DNA from: Calendula officinalis
Lineage: Eukaryota; Streptophyta; Magnoliopsida; Asterales; Asteraceae
NCBI GenBank assembly: GCA_963853835.1
Contig: OY970825.1
Location: 26,908,835 to 26,972,834, forward strand
Length of the DNA stretch: 64,000 bases
Direction of reading: 5' to 3'
Position 1 is the first letter of the stretch. Every line of letters starts with the position of its first letter. Below the pieces are notes generated by a model. The model saw only the letters and a list, made by a program, of their open reading frames with translations, ran no database searches and was not told where the DNA came from. Shown piece after piece: positions 1 through 13,633 of this stretch. The position numbers and the translations under genes are program-made.

Positions 1-1215
1 CCCTTAACATCTATTAACTAACCTCATCATATAATTTTCTTTTCATCATGACATTTTAAGAAAAATAGAGCTGTTATCTACACCACAAAAACTTATCCAC
101 ACACTACAACATATGTTATAGTGTACTTGTATAGTCTTTTTTTTAAACCTATATAATGGGTTATGAATAAGATTTTGAGGTGTAGATATCACCTCCAAAA
201 GAAAAAAAAGACTTTTTGCTTGTAACATTTTCCCATCAAAAGGCTTCCTAAATGACTTGAAGATAAGAAGTTTGAGAGTGGTTTAAAACACAAGAAACTT
301 TATCTACAACGTGTTAATTTTCATAGCATACACTCATACCCTAAAGCATTGTTGGTGCTTCTTTATCGTAATGAGGCTATGCTATGAACAATTAACATGT
401 TATAGGAAGTTTTCTTCTTAGAGATCTTCATGCAATCCACATGTTTAAGTTTAAGATTTCATTTCCCTTTGCGGACCGTTCCAAAATGTTATTTTATTCT
501 CTAATGATGGAGGTGAGTTTTTGACTTGGATGTACGCAACTTTACCGGAAAATATATATGTGGCTATTAAATATCTACAACATATATGTGGTTATTACAT
601 TAATCCATGATTTTCTCGATACTGATGTTTGAACCCATGGCTCCTTATGAGGACGTCAGAACACTTACCAATAGCATAACCTGTCTAAAGTTTATATTAA
701 ATTCTAGAAGGCCATAATTAACGTTGGTATTCAATGCTTTATATGCTCCACATCACTAATATGTATAGTTTATATGTTTTAATTAATTTCCATGCATTAC
801 GTCATATCTACATACCACTAGCACCAATTGTTTTTTACATTATTTTTGTTTTTTACATTATTTGTACATTTGTTTAAATGCTTTATGGTATTTGTATTGT
901 ACATTATTTTTGTTTTTTACAATAATTTCAACGCATGTCATCCGGAAGCAGTCTCTTTACTCCTAGGTAAAAGTATAGATGTCTACATCGCACCACCCCA
1001 TACCCCGCATTTGATTGGATTGGATATCGGTGTTCTTATTGTAGTTGTTGTATTGAAGGCTTTAAATTTTAGCTCCAACATGTATATCCAGTTCATGATA
1101 TTATTGCATCTCATCTATGTGTTAACATGAATAAAAGTCAACTTTTAAATGTATATATTCATATTAAATATAAAATAATATTATTACCATAAATTTGGAT
1201 TCATATTGTACTTTA

Positions 1216-1752
<537 letters not shown>

Positions 1753-3659
1753 TAAAGAATGAAAAAAATCAGTACTATAATGAAACTCGGGACTTAATAT
1801 TTAAATTAAAGAGTTTAAATTTTTTTATACCTATCAAAGAATGACCATACTTCTAAAATGCACTGTGAAGAGTGATTTTATTTCTAAGATACGATATATC
1901 GTTTTGATGACGAGTAATTAATTGGATGTCAAACGAATTTAAAGTTAATTCAATTGCTTTTCTTTTACCTAGTTAATGCCATGGCACTTAGCCACGCATG
2001 TTCAATTCTCACGGTTGTGTGAAGTTTTTTTTTATTTTATGTTCTGAAAGTATAATATTATAGTAATGTTCGCACAATAAAATGTTTTATTTATTAAAAG
2101 TTAGTAATGGTGTAACTTATTTCTATGTAGATAATAAAATTATGATATTCTTTGTACTTAGTTTATACATATCAAATATTAAGAAAACAGATAATCATAT
2201 AAGCTTTGTTTAGTAGGAAAAGAGAAAGAAGGGACATAAATCAAACATGATCTAAATGATAAACTACTACCTACTCCTTATTAAATTTAAACTTTTGAAG
2301 AAACCACCTATAATAGTGTTTTTGTAGATATATTAGACTTGTTACCGTATACTTTTATGATCATAAATACCAAAAAAAAATTAAATTCGATAAAAAAAAT
2401 CTTAATCTCGGGTTAAAAAATATATGATTTTAAACCCGCAAAAATACACGGGGAAGCAAAAACCTCGTTACTCTCTGAAGGGAATCGAAGGATCCCTCAG
2501 ACGCGCTGGTCAACACTAACGACCGGCCTCCCGGCAACGACTGTGACTGGACCCCATCGATCTTATTGATCCTCCGATTAACGTAAGTTACACAATAAAT
2601 ATATATATAAACATATGCTAAATTCCTTGTGTAAAGTAAACCTCAATTAAATAATAATAAACGATGATGATGTTCGCGAAGTCGTACTTGTACTTTATGT
2701 TTGCATAGATACCTTATTCGACGTTTTAATGCACGTGGTGATTCTGTATTCCATATTTAGATTAAGTAATGTTAATAATAAATGATGACGATGTTCGAGA
2801 AGGCGTACTTGCACTTTACGTTTCCATACATACCTTATTCGACGTTAAAATGCACGTGGTGATTCTGTATTCCATAGTTGGAATGAGTAATGTTTAAAGT
2901 AGTGTAGTTAATTTAGGTTAGAATACTTAACAAACATAACTCATAGCATGACCATGAGCGGATTCTACTCAAAACAATTTCCATAGAGTACACATAATAT
3001 TGATGAAACACTACAAGTTAGTGATTCTAACATATTGAAAACATGAAAAATAAGAAATTGGGGATTATGTTTCATCTATGTTGTTTCAGCGATTATGACA
3101 TTCTGATAACATGAAAATTAAGAAATTAGGGATTCTATTACGTGTATGATTTTTTTAAGAAGGTTTTGCTTGTATATGTATTGTCATTATTAGTTTATAT
3201 TTATACATATTGATAGTATTCATATCTTCATTAATCATTATTCGTAGTGCTGCATATGGATTATACAGTTTACAAATTTTGTTGTCTATACCGTAGTCGA
3301 ATTCTTCACCTCACTGATCGATTCAACAAAGTGAAGTAAAGAACTTTTATTAGAAATTATATTATTTTATTGAATGCGGAAAATTATATAGTTGCTTCCA
3401 CTACAATAGTGTCTTAAACTTATACTTAGGAAGTTATCGTGTTATTTTAGTAAAATAATAAAATAAAGGAAACAAATAGTGTTTTCAGAAAATAAAGGCA
3501 TGTGAATAGGATTTATACTTAATTTAATTATTATTAAAAGTAAAATTTATCATTTGTGCCATAAATTTATAAGTACTTATATAGAAAATGAATAATTATA
3601 AAATCTCGCATTTAATTCTTTAAGATGTCATCTATATAATAGAATACTATATGTACAAC

Positions 3660-4870
3660 CCCTTAACATCTGTTAACTAACCTCATAGTATCTTTTCTTT
3701 ACATCATGACGTTTTAAGAAAAACTAGAGCTGTTATCTACACCACAAAAACTTATCCACACACTACTACATATGTTATGGTGTACTTGTATAGTCTTTTT
3801 TAAAACCTATAATAGATTATGAATAAGATTTTGAGGTGTAGATATCACCTCCAAAAGAAAAAAAGACTTTTTGCTTGTAACGTTTTCCCATTAAAAGGCT
3901 TCCTAAATGACATGAAGATAAGAAGTTTGAGAGTGGTTTAAAACACAAGAAACTTTATCTACAGCGTGTTAATATTCATAGCATGCACTCATACCCTAAA
4001 GCATTGTTGGTGCTTCTTTATCGTTATGAGGGTATGCTATGAACAATTAACACGTTTTAGGAAGTTTTCTTCTTAGAAATCTTCATGCAATCTACATGTT
4101 TAAGTTTAAGATTTCATTTCCCTTTGCGGAGTGTTCCAAAATGTTATTTTATTCTCTAATGATGGAAGTGAGTTTTTGACTTGGATGTACGCAACTAAAC
4201 CGGAAAATATATACGTGGCTCTTAAATATCTACAATATATATGTGGTTATTACATTAATCCATGATTTTCTCGATATTGATGTTTGAACCTATGACTCCT
4301 TATGAGGACATCAGAATACTTACCACTAGCATAACATGTCTAAAGTTTATATTCAAAATTCTAGAAGGCCATAATTAACGTTGGCATTCAATGCTTTATG
4401 CACTCCACATCACTAATATGTATAAATTATATTTTTTAATTAAATTACATGATTTACGTCATATCTACATACCACTAGCACCCCTTTTTTTACATTATTT
4501 TTGTTTTTTACATTATTTGTACATTTGTTTAAATGCTTTCTGGTATTTGTTTTTTACATTATTTTTGTTTTTTACAATAATTTCCACGCATGTCATTAGG
4601 AAGCAGTCTCTTTACTCCTAGGTAAAAGTATAGATGTCTACATCGCACCACCCCATACCCCACATTTGATTGGAATGGATATCAGTGTTCTTATTGTAGT
4701 TGTTGTATATAAGGCTTTAAATTTTAGCTCCAACATGTATATCTAGTTCATGATATTATTGCATCTCATCTATGTGTTAACATGAATAAAAGTCAACTTT
4801 TAAATGTATATATTCATATTAAATATAAAATAATATTATTACCATAAATTTGGATTCAAATTGTACTTTA

Positions 4871-4934
<64 letters not shown>

Positions 4935-6862
4935 AAATTAAAGAATGTAAAAAATCAGTACTATAATGAAACTCGGGACTTAATATTTAAATTAAAGAGT
5001 TTAAATTTTTTTATACCTATCAAAGAATGACCATACTTCTAAAATGCACTGTGAAGAGTGATTTTATTTCTTAGATATAATATACCGTTTAGATAACGAG
5101 TTATTAATTGGATCTCATACGAATTTAAAGTTAATTCAATTGCTTTTCTTTAATCTAGTTAATGCCTTGTCATTTAGCCACGCATGTTCGATTCTCCCGG
5201 CTGTGTGAAGTTTTTTTATCTTATTAAAGTATAATATTTTAGAAATGTTTGCAAAATAATATGTTTTATTTATTAAAAGTTAGCAATGGTGTAACTTATT
5301 TCTATGTATATATAATAAAATTGTGATATTCTTTGTACTCAATTTATACATATCAAATATTAAGAAAACAAATATTTATATAAGCTTTGTTTAGTAGGAA
5401 AACAGAAAAAAGGGACATAAATAAAACATGATCTAAATGATAAGATACTACCTATTGCTTATTAAATTTAAAATTTTGAAGAAACCAACTATAATAGTGT
5501 TTATGTTGATATATTATACTTGTTATTGTACACTTTTATGAACATAAATACAAATTATTATTTTTTTCTTAAATTAAAAAAGAAAGAGAATCATAATCTC
5601 GGGTTAAAAAATATATGATTTTAAACCCGCAAGAATACACGGGGAAGCAAACACCTCGTTACTCTCTAAACGAAATAGAAGGATCCCTCAGACGCGCTGG
5701 TCAACACTAACGACCGGCCTCCCGGCAACGACTATGCCTGGATGCCATCAATCTTATTGATCCCGCGGTTAACGTAAGTTACACAATAAATATATATAAA
5801 CATATGTTAAATTGCTTGTGTAAAGTAAACCTCAATTAAACAATAATATATGATGATGATGTTCGCGAAGTCGTACTTGTACTTTACGTTTCCATAAATA
5901 CCTTATCCGACGTTTTAATGCACGTGGTGATTCTGTATTCCATATTTAGATTAAGTAACGTTAATAATAAGTGATGACGATGTTCGAGAAGGCGTACTTG
6001 TACTTTACGTTTCCATAGATACCTTATTCGACGTTAAGATGCACGTGGTGATTCTGTATTCCATAGTTGGATTAAGTAATGTTTAAAGTAGTTTACTTAG
6101 TTTAGGTTAGAATACTTAACAAACTTAACTCATAGCATGACCAGGAGCAGATACTACTCAAAACAATTTCCATAGAGTACACATAATATTGATGAAACAC
6201 TACAAGTGAGTGATTCTAACATATTGAAAACATGAAAATTAAGAAATTGGGGATCATGTTTCATCTATGTTGTTTAAGCGATTATAACATATTGATAACA
6301 TGAAAATTAAGAAATTAGGGATTCTATTACGTGTATGTTTTTTAAAGAAGGTTTTGCTTGTATACGTATGGTCATTATTAGTTTATATTTGTACATATTG
6401 ATAGCATTCATATCTTCATTAATCATTATTGGTAGTGCTGCATATGGATTATACAGTTTACGAATTTTGTTGTCTCTACTGTAGTCGAATTCTTCACCTC
6501 AATGATCGATTCAATAAAGTGAAGTAAAGAACTTTTATTATAAATTATATTAATTTATTGAATGCGGAAAAGTTTATATAGTTGCTACTGACGGAAAGTT
6601 CCACTACAATAGTGTCTTAAACTTATACTTAGGAAATTATCGTGTTATTTTAGTAAAATAATAAAAAAAAGGAAACAAATAGTGTTTTCAGAAAATAAAG
6701 GCATGTGAATAGGATTTATACTTATTTTAATTATAATTAAAAGTAAAATTTATCGTTTGTGCCATAAATTTGTAAGTACTTATATAGAAAATGAATAACT
6801 ATAAAATCTCGCATTTAATTTTTTAAGATGTCATCTATATAATAGAATACTATATGTACAAC
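3660..6862 (+). repeat. Tandem array unit 2
   Basis: Complete 3203-bp copy of the array unit, nearly colinear with unit 1 apart from small indels. Its TA tract is short (4872-4918) and runs into a TG tract (about 4919-4935). The ORF of unit 1 is interrupted here by indels, which argues against protein coding. The GC-rich island is at about 5642-5776 and carries more substitutions than in the other copies, so unit 2 appears the most diverged there. Confidence 0.9.
4872..4935. repeat. (TA)n(TG)n microsatellite, unit 2
   Basis: TA run of about 46 bases followed by a TG run, at the same place in the unit as the other TA tracts. Confidence 0.95.
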
Positions 6863-7148
6863 CCCTTAACATCTATTAACTAACCTCATCATATCTTTTC
6901 TTTACATCATTACGTTTTAAGAAAAACTAGAGCTGTTATCTACACCACAAAAACTTATCCACACACTACAACATATGTTATAGTGTACTTGTATAGTCTT
7001 TTTTAAAACCTATATAATGGGTTATGAATAAGATTTTGAGGTGTAGATATCCCTTCCAAAAGAAAAAAAAAAGACTTTTTGCTTGTAACATTTTCCCATT
7101 AAAAGGCTTCCTAAATGACTTGAAGATAAGAAGTTTGAGACTGGTTTA

Positions 7149-8790
7149 TGTAACGACCCGAAATTTGTAAATAAATAAATTGTACAAAAATATGATAATT
7201 ATGGATAATTCGTTTTAAAACAAGTAGGATTTGGTTTCGTGTCGTTTGGACACCGTATAATAAAGTTATGGGCGAAACCGAGTCGAGACTTGAACGAAAA
7301 AGTGCAGCCTTAGCTGCCTGGAGAGTTCGCGACGCGAACTCCGGTTCGCGTTCGTGAAGACGCGACCGATATTTTGGAGTCCAGACTTGAAGAGTTCCCG
7401 ACCGGTTCCCGATCGCGAATTATGCGCGTTCAAAGGAGTTTGCGGTGCGAACTCCCGTTCACGTTCGTGAACTTTCCCGACACCAACATTAAAGTCAGGT
7501 TTATCCCATTTATTACACACACAAACCCTAGTTTTCTCCTCTCATCTTGTGTGTGCGATTTTTGAGTGTAAAGTGGCGATTGGAGCTTAATCTTCACTAA
7601 ATCTTGAAGATTCTTGCTCATAGTTGAAGATCAAAGGTAAATCTTCATCTCTCTTGTGTTGTAGGCCATAGATTCAAGTAGGGAAAGCTTGAGTCTTAAA
7701 CCCTAGTTTTGGGTTTGTACATAAATGGTTAAATGGAAGTTGTATAACTTAGATCTATGGTATTTTAACAAGGAAAATGTACTCGTAATATGGATCTATG
7801 AAAAATATGGTGATTTATGGAATTAGGGTTTGGTAACTTTGGGGAAAATGATGCTAGTAGTCAACTAGCCATTGAATATGTGATTGTTATTGATGATTGA
7901 TGTAAACCATTGTAATGGTTTTGATATTAGGTCATTTGGTGGAAGAACTTGAGGTTCCAAGTCTTAAGAAGTGATAATTGTGTTCAAGGAACACATCTTT
8001 TAGATAAGCTTGGCTAATGTGAGTACATGTGAACTTTCAAAACTGAGTACATAGTTAGGAAATGTTTTATGTTTAAATGTTTTATCGAGTCTATAAGTAA
8101 TTTAGTTATTTATGTGATTTATGATGAATTGCTTATGTGACGACGAAACGATTGATTGATTGAGAAATGATGGAGCTATAAGCTCATAACGATAACAGAC
8201 AAGCAATGATGATGATGATGTCCCTAGGGCCGTAATAGATTGGAGGCATTCCAGTTATTACGGTACCTTGAGGTTAGTGGTAGATTGGAGGCATTCTGAT
8301 TACCCAACACCTATGAGTGCTGGTAGATTGGAAGCATTCCGGTTACCGTGGATATGATGGTCTTGACAGATTGGAGGCATTCCGATTATCATGACATTGG
8401 CCAATGATGAATGAAAAGAAGTTACCCAAACGAATTTAATAATATTATTTTAATATAAATGATATTATGTGACTAGTTTTTTATCGGGTCTAAAACCCAT
8501 GTATCTCACGAGGCAATTTTGTCTCACGTACTATGTTTGTGTTTTTGCTATGTACTCAAGTTCGGGATCGAAGATATTGGAGAGGCCTTGTTGAGATTAG
8601 CTCGGTGTTGATGATTAGAGTCCTTATCCTATGGTTAAGATATAATTTGTAACACCGTTTTTGTATACTCTGATAATCTCAAACAATAAACCTTTTCTTT
8701 TTTGTAAAACCGGTATTTGGCATCGATACATTATTGCATATTTTGGGATGAAATGTATTTAAATATTGTTTTGAAAATTGAGGTGTTACA
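7149..8790 (+). repeat. 5' LTR of the gypsy element
   Basis: 1642 bases, starting TGTAACGACCCG and ending GAGGTGTTACA. It aligns over its whole length with the 3' LTR, with scattered substitutions and a short insertion in the 3' copy; by eye the two are well above 90 percent identical, most divergent in the first 150 bases. Contains a fourfold repeated motif AGATTGGAGGCATTCC near 8238-8384. The reading frames seen here are not genes. Confidence 0.93.
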
Positions 8791-8793
8791 ACT

Positions 8794-8805
8794 TGGTATC
8801 AGAGC
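8794..8805 (+). other. Primer-binding site (initiator Met-tRNA)
   Basis: TGGTATCAGAGC lies three bases after the 5' LTR; this is the usual plant retroelement complement to the 3' end of initiator Met-tRNA and marks the plus orientation of the element. Confidence 0.9.
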
Positions 8806-9028
8806 TATAGTTTAAGTGAACTAGGTTGAGTTGACCATCCTAGACTTAAACTAAGCTAGTAGGACCTTAGGTTCCATAGGATACTTATGAATTGACTATT
8901 GAGACCTTAAGTGTAGGTTCAATAGGGTTGACCTTGAAGGAATAGGTCATGTTTGGAATTGGAACGGTCAATGTTACCGTTATTTTGATGAATTGACTTC
9001 TAAATGATTTATGTCTTGTTATAGCAAG

Positions 9029-12000
9029 ATGGTGCAAACTAGAAGTGGAAGAGGCCCATTTGATCAAAGGCAAGACTCGAACTTCATTGCCGAACCGGTG
9101 TTTGGTCCCCCCACCTCGGGATGAAGTAGAAAATTCGGGTGTGGAAAGGAACACACACACACACACTGATAAGCGTGGAACATCTCCAAACTATGTTCAA
9201 TCAAATGAGGGATGTCGTGAATGAAGATGTGAACCGAATCCTCCGTGAACGTAAGGAGCGAGAGAGGCGGGAGGAATCTCCACCTCGCACAAAAAGCAAG
9301 TCGAGTAGTGTTGCTCAAACTGAAAGGTCTTCAACTGAAAAAGAGGAAAGTGACCTCGAGCCGAGGGAAAGGAAGGGGTGCACGTATAAGAACTTTGTGG
9401 CTTTAAAGACCGATAACTTATGGTAGCTCCGAACCGAAAGTCACGATCCGTTGGATCCGTGAAACCGAACAAGTCCTTGAAGCTAGTAAATTCAAGGAAG
9501 GTGATACGGTGATCTATGCTTCCCGTTTGTTGAAAGATGAGGCCCTCATTTGGTGGGACACCGTGTATGAAACGTTGGGAAAGAGGGCAGTGTATAAGAT
9601 GACTTGGGAAGAATTCGTGAAACGGTTGAAGGCAAAGTTTTGCCCCGAAAGAAACTTGGAGAAACTTCAAGAAGAGTTTGTTCACTTGAAGAAAGAAAGT
9701 ATGAGTGTCGATGAGTACACCAAAAAGTTCACGGGATTGATCCCGTTTGTGATCAAGTTGTATCCGGATGAGAGGTCCCGGATTGTTAGATATGCTAATG
9801 GACTCCCGTGTGAGTATGAGTTGGAAGTGAAGAGGGCCGCCACACTAGATGAAGCTATTGGTGCGGCGAGGAATGTTGAGGAGGTTGGCCAAAGGAAGAT
9901 CAATGAAAGGCCAAAGTTTGAAAAAAGGAAGTTTGAAGGAAGCTCGGGGTCGGTGAAGAAGGGAAAGCTCACCCCGACCTTTTCTAAGCAATCAAGTGTT
10001 GGCGCTTGTAAGAAGTGTGGCAAAGACCACAAGGGTGAATTTTTGGCGGATTCGAAAGCTTGTTTTAAGTGTGGAAGGCAGAGGCATATGGCAAGGGATT
10101 ATCGGGCCAAACCGTTGGATGAAATCGGGTGCTATTCGTGCCATGAAAAAGAGCACTATAGCAATTCTTGCCCGAAGAAGGGAAACGAGACTATGGTGTC
10201 GACCGCTCAAAAGAAAGCGAAGCCGACAAAGGTCAAAGGACGGTCCTTCCAACTTACCCGAGATGCAGCCAAGGAGGTCCACGATGTCGTTTCAGGTACC
10301 CTACTCGTAAATTCTATTCCCGCACGGATCTTATTTGACTCGGGTGCTACCTATTCTTTGTGTCACATGATTCTGTTATGATTTTGAATGTTCCCTTAGA
10401 ACTTCTTGATGAGATCTATGATATTGAAATAGTGGATGGTAAAACCTCCATAGTTCAACATATGTGTTGAAATTGTGAGCTAGAAATAGACGGGAGAAAG
10501 TTTAAAGTGAATTTACTGCCCATGGAAATTGCGGGCTTTGATATAGTTATTGGGATGGATTGGTTGGGTGAACATCAAGCAAAGATTTTACGTGGGAAAA
10601 ATATAGTCTCGATCAAGACTCCAGATAATGAAAAAGTTTATGTGTATGGCGAGAGACGACACCACCTATCGAGCCTTATGGCTGCGGCTAAAGCAAGGAA
10701 ATGTTTAGCCAAAGGGTGTTCGTCCTTTTTAGCATATGTGTTAGATGGAAGGAAGGAAAAGAAGACGGTGGAAAATGTGAAGGTGATTCGGGATTTTCCC
10801 GAAGTATTTCCCGACGATTTACCGGGATTACCACCGGAGAGGCAAGTAGAGTTCCGTATTAATCTAGTTCCGGGAGCGACGCCGATAGCTTGTGCTCCAT
10901 ACCGTTTGGCTCCCACCGAAATGCGGGAATTGATGTCACAATTGCAAGAGTTGCTCGACAAAGGATTTATCCGTCCTAGTTCGTCTCCATGGGGTGCGCC
11001 CGTATTGTTCGTTTAAAAGAAAGACGGTTCGATGAGAATGTGCATCGATTACCGAGAGTTGAATAAGATGACCATTAAGAACCGATACCCGTTGCCTAGA
11101 ATCGACGATTTGTTTGATCAACTTCAAGGGGCCGATTATTTCTCAAAGATCGATTTGAGATCGGGTTACCATCAAGTTCGAGTAAAAGAAGGAGACACCG
11201 AGAAGACGGCGTTTCGTACACATTATGGGCATTACGAGCTTTTCGTAATGCCATCCGGGTTAACTAATGCACCGGCCGTTATTATGAACCTTACGAATCA
11301 GGTTTGCAAACCATTTCTCGACAAGTTTCTCATCGTATTTATTGACGATATTCTTATTTATTCAAAAACCGAAGAAGAACACGAGAGTCACCTAAGGCAA
11401 ACGTTGGAAGTCCTTCAACGAGAAAAATTGTATGCTAAAGTTTTCAAAGTGTGAATTTTGGATTCGAGAAGTCCAATTTCTTGGTCATGTCGTGTCACGA
11501 GAAGGAATCAAGTTTGACCCGTCAAAGATTGAAGCGGTTATGAAGTGGGAACCGCCACGAACCCCAACCGAAGTGAGAAGTTTTCTCGGCCTTGCCGGTT
11601 ATTACCGCCGATTTATTCAAGAATTTTCTCGAGTGGCGACACCACTCACATTGTTGACCCGAAAGAGTAGCGAGTTCGTGTGGGGAGAAAAGCAAGAAAA
11701 GGCATTCGCCATATTGAAAGAAAAGTTGTGTAACGCCCCGGTACTCACACTACCCGAAGGAATGGAAGACTTTGTTGTTTATAGTGACGCCTCGAATAAG
11801 GGTTTGGGTTGTGTTTTGATGCAACGAGTAAAAGTGATTGCCTATGCCTCGAGACAACTAAAGAATGCGGAAGTAAGGTGCACAACCCACGATTTGAAAT
11901 TAGCGGCGATAGTGTTTGCTTTGAAGTTGTGGAGATACTACCTATATGGTACAAGGTGTATGTTATATACGGATCACAAAATTCTTCAATATGTTTTCAC

Positions 12001-13628
12001 ACAAAAAGACTTAAATATGAGACAAAGAAGATGGATCAAATTGATAAATGATTACGATTGTGAGATTGTATACCATGCGGGAAAGGCCAACGTGGTAGCC
12101 GATGCCTTAAGCCGAAAAGTATATGAAAAGCCGAATAGAGGAAAACTAACACGTATTGAAGTAGTCTCGAGTATAGTAGAGCGAATCAAGAATGCCCAAC
12201 GAGAAATGATGGAAAAAGAAGAGTTAAGACAAGAGCGTTTGGGAAAGAACCAACATTTTGTAGAGAACAAACAAGGGTTAAAAACCGTTGGTGGTCGAAT
12301 TTGGGTTCCCAAGTTCGGGGGTACCCGAAAGGAGTTGCTAAATGATGTTCATAAGTCTAAGTATTCGATTCACCTGGGAAGTACAAAAACGTATCAATAT
12401 ATGAAGAAGATGTATTGGTGGCCCGGGATGAAAGCAAGAGTGGCAAAGTATATTTCTAAGTGTGCCACGTGTGCACAAGTAAAAGCCGAGCATCAAGTAT
12501 GGGTAGCTCAATCGTTACAAGTACCGGCTGGAAAATGGGAAGATATAACAATGGATTTCATTGTTGGATTGCCAAAGACGAGCAAGAACCACGACGCCAT
12601 TTGGGTCATAGTTGACCGGTTGACCAAAAGTGCATTGTTCTTAGCAATTCGGGAAACCATGCCACTTGAAAAGTTGGCAAAGTTGTATGTGGATGAAGTG
12701 GTAAGACTTCATGGGGTCCCGTTATCGATTGTGTCCGATAGAGATGCGAGGTTTACCTCGAGATTTTGGAGATCGTTGCAAGAAGCGTTGGGCATGAAAT
12801 TGCGGTTGAGTACGGCTTACCACCCGCAAACTGATGGTCAAAGTGAAAAAACTATCCAAGCGGTTGAGGATATGTTAAGATCGTGTGTATTGGATTTTGG
12901 AGGTAAATGGGATGAACATTTACCGTTAGTCGAGTTCTCCTACAATTATTAGTTATCATTCGACTATTAAAATGCCGCCTTATGAGGCGTTGTATGGAAG
13001 GAGATGTAGAACTCCATCGTGTTGGCTTAAGGCGGGTGAGACAAAACTCACGGGTCCCGAAATTGTGAAGGTAACAAATGAAAATATTGGGATAATTCAA
13101 GCCAATATGAAAACCGCACAAGACCGACAACGAAGCTACTCGAGTTTGAAAAAGCGACCTTATGACTTAGATGTTGGTGACATGGTAATGTTGAAAGTGT
13201 CGCCTTGGAAAGGTGTGATGCGTTTTGGAAAGAAGGGAAAATTGAGCCCAAGGTATGTTGGCCCGTTTAAGATTTTGAAACGGGTCGGTTTACAAGCATT
13301 TAAGTTAGAACTTCCACCCGAACTTCAAGGTGTTCACGACACGTTTCACGTAAGTTATTTAAAGAAGTTCGTGGGTGAAGTTGAAAATATAATACCATTG
13401 CAAGAATTGCGGGTTGATGCCCCGAACCGGTTGATAGAAGAACCCGAAGCAATATTAGAGACAAAGACCAAGAAACTTCGGAATAAAGAGATTGAGTTGG
13501 TGTTGGTCAAGTGGAAGCATTCCCTTGGACCGAACTTGACTTGGGAAGTCAAGGATGAGATTCAGAAAAGATACCCGAACTTCATAAACTATGATGAGAT
13601 TCCGAGGACGGAATCTCCTTCAGGGTAG
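9029..13628 (+). pseudogene. Broken gag-pol of the gypsy element
   Basis: Polyprotein region of the retrotransposon, read in several frames. Gag starts at ATG 9029 and stops at a TGA (9122-9124); further gag follows at 9139-9426 and 9509-10381, separated by frame changes. Three zinc knuckles are visible, but only the third (CYSCHEKEHYSNSC) keeps all four ligands. The aspartic protease site DSGA lies just before a frame break near 10371. A TGA interrupts at about 10468, a TAA at 11014-11016 ahead of the reverse transcriptase, and frame breaks occur near 11440 and 12950. The RT active site reads FIDDILIYS. Integrase keeps a zinc-finger region and the D, D, E core; the last fragment (12972-13628) ends in a chromodomain-like segment. 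All lesions together rule out self-sufficient function. Confidence 0.93.
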
Positions 13629-13633
13629 ATAGT

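Noticed and set aside
1988..2030. tRNA- or SINE-like word GTTCGATTCTCCCGG in the array units
   Set aside because: Resembles a B box, but no A box at the right distance and no cloverleaf can be drawn.
7266..7621. Several short frames on both strands in the 5' LTR (repeated at 13750-14105)
   Set aside because: They recur only because the LTR is duplicated; no conserved domain and they overlap each other in several frames.
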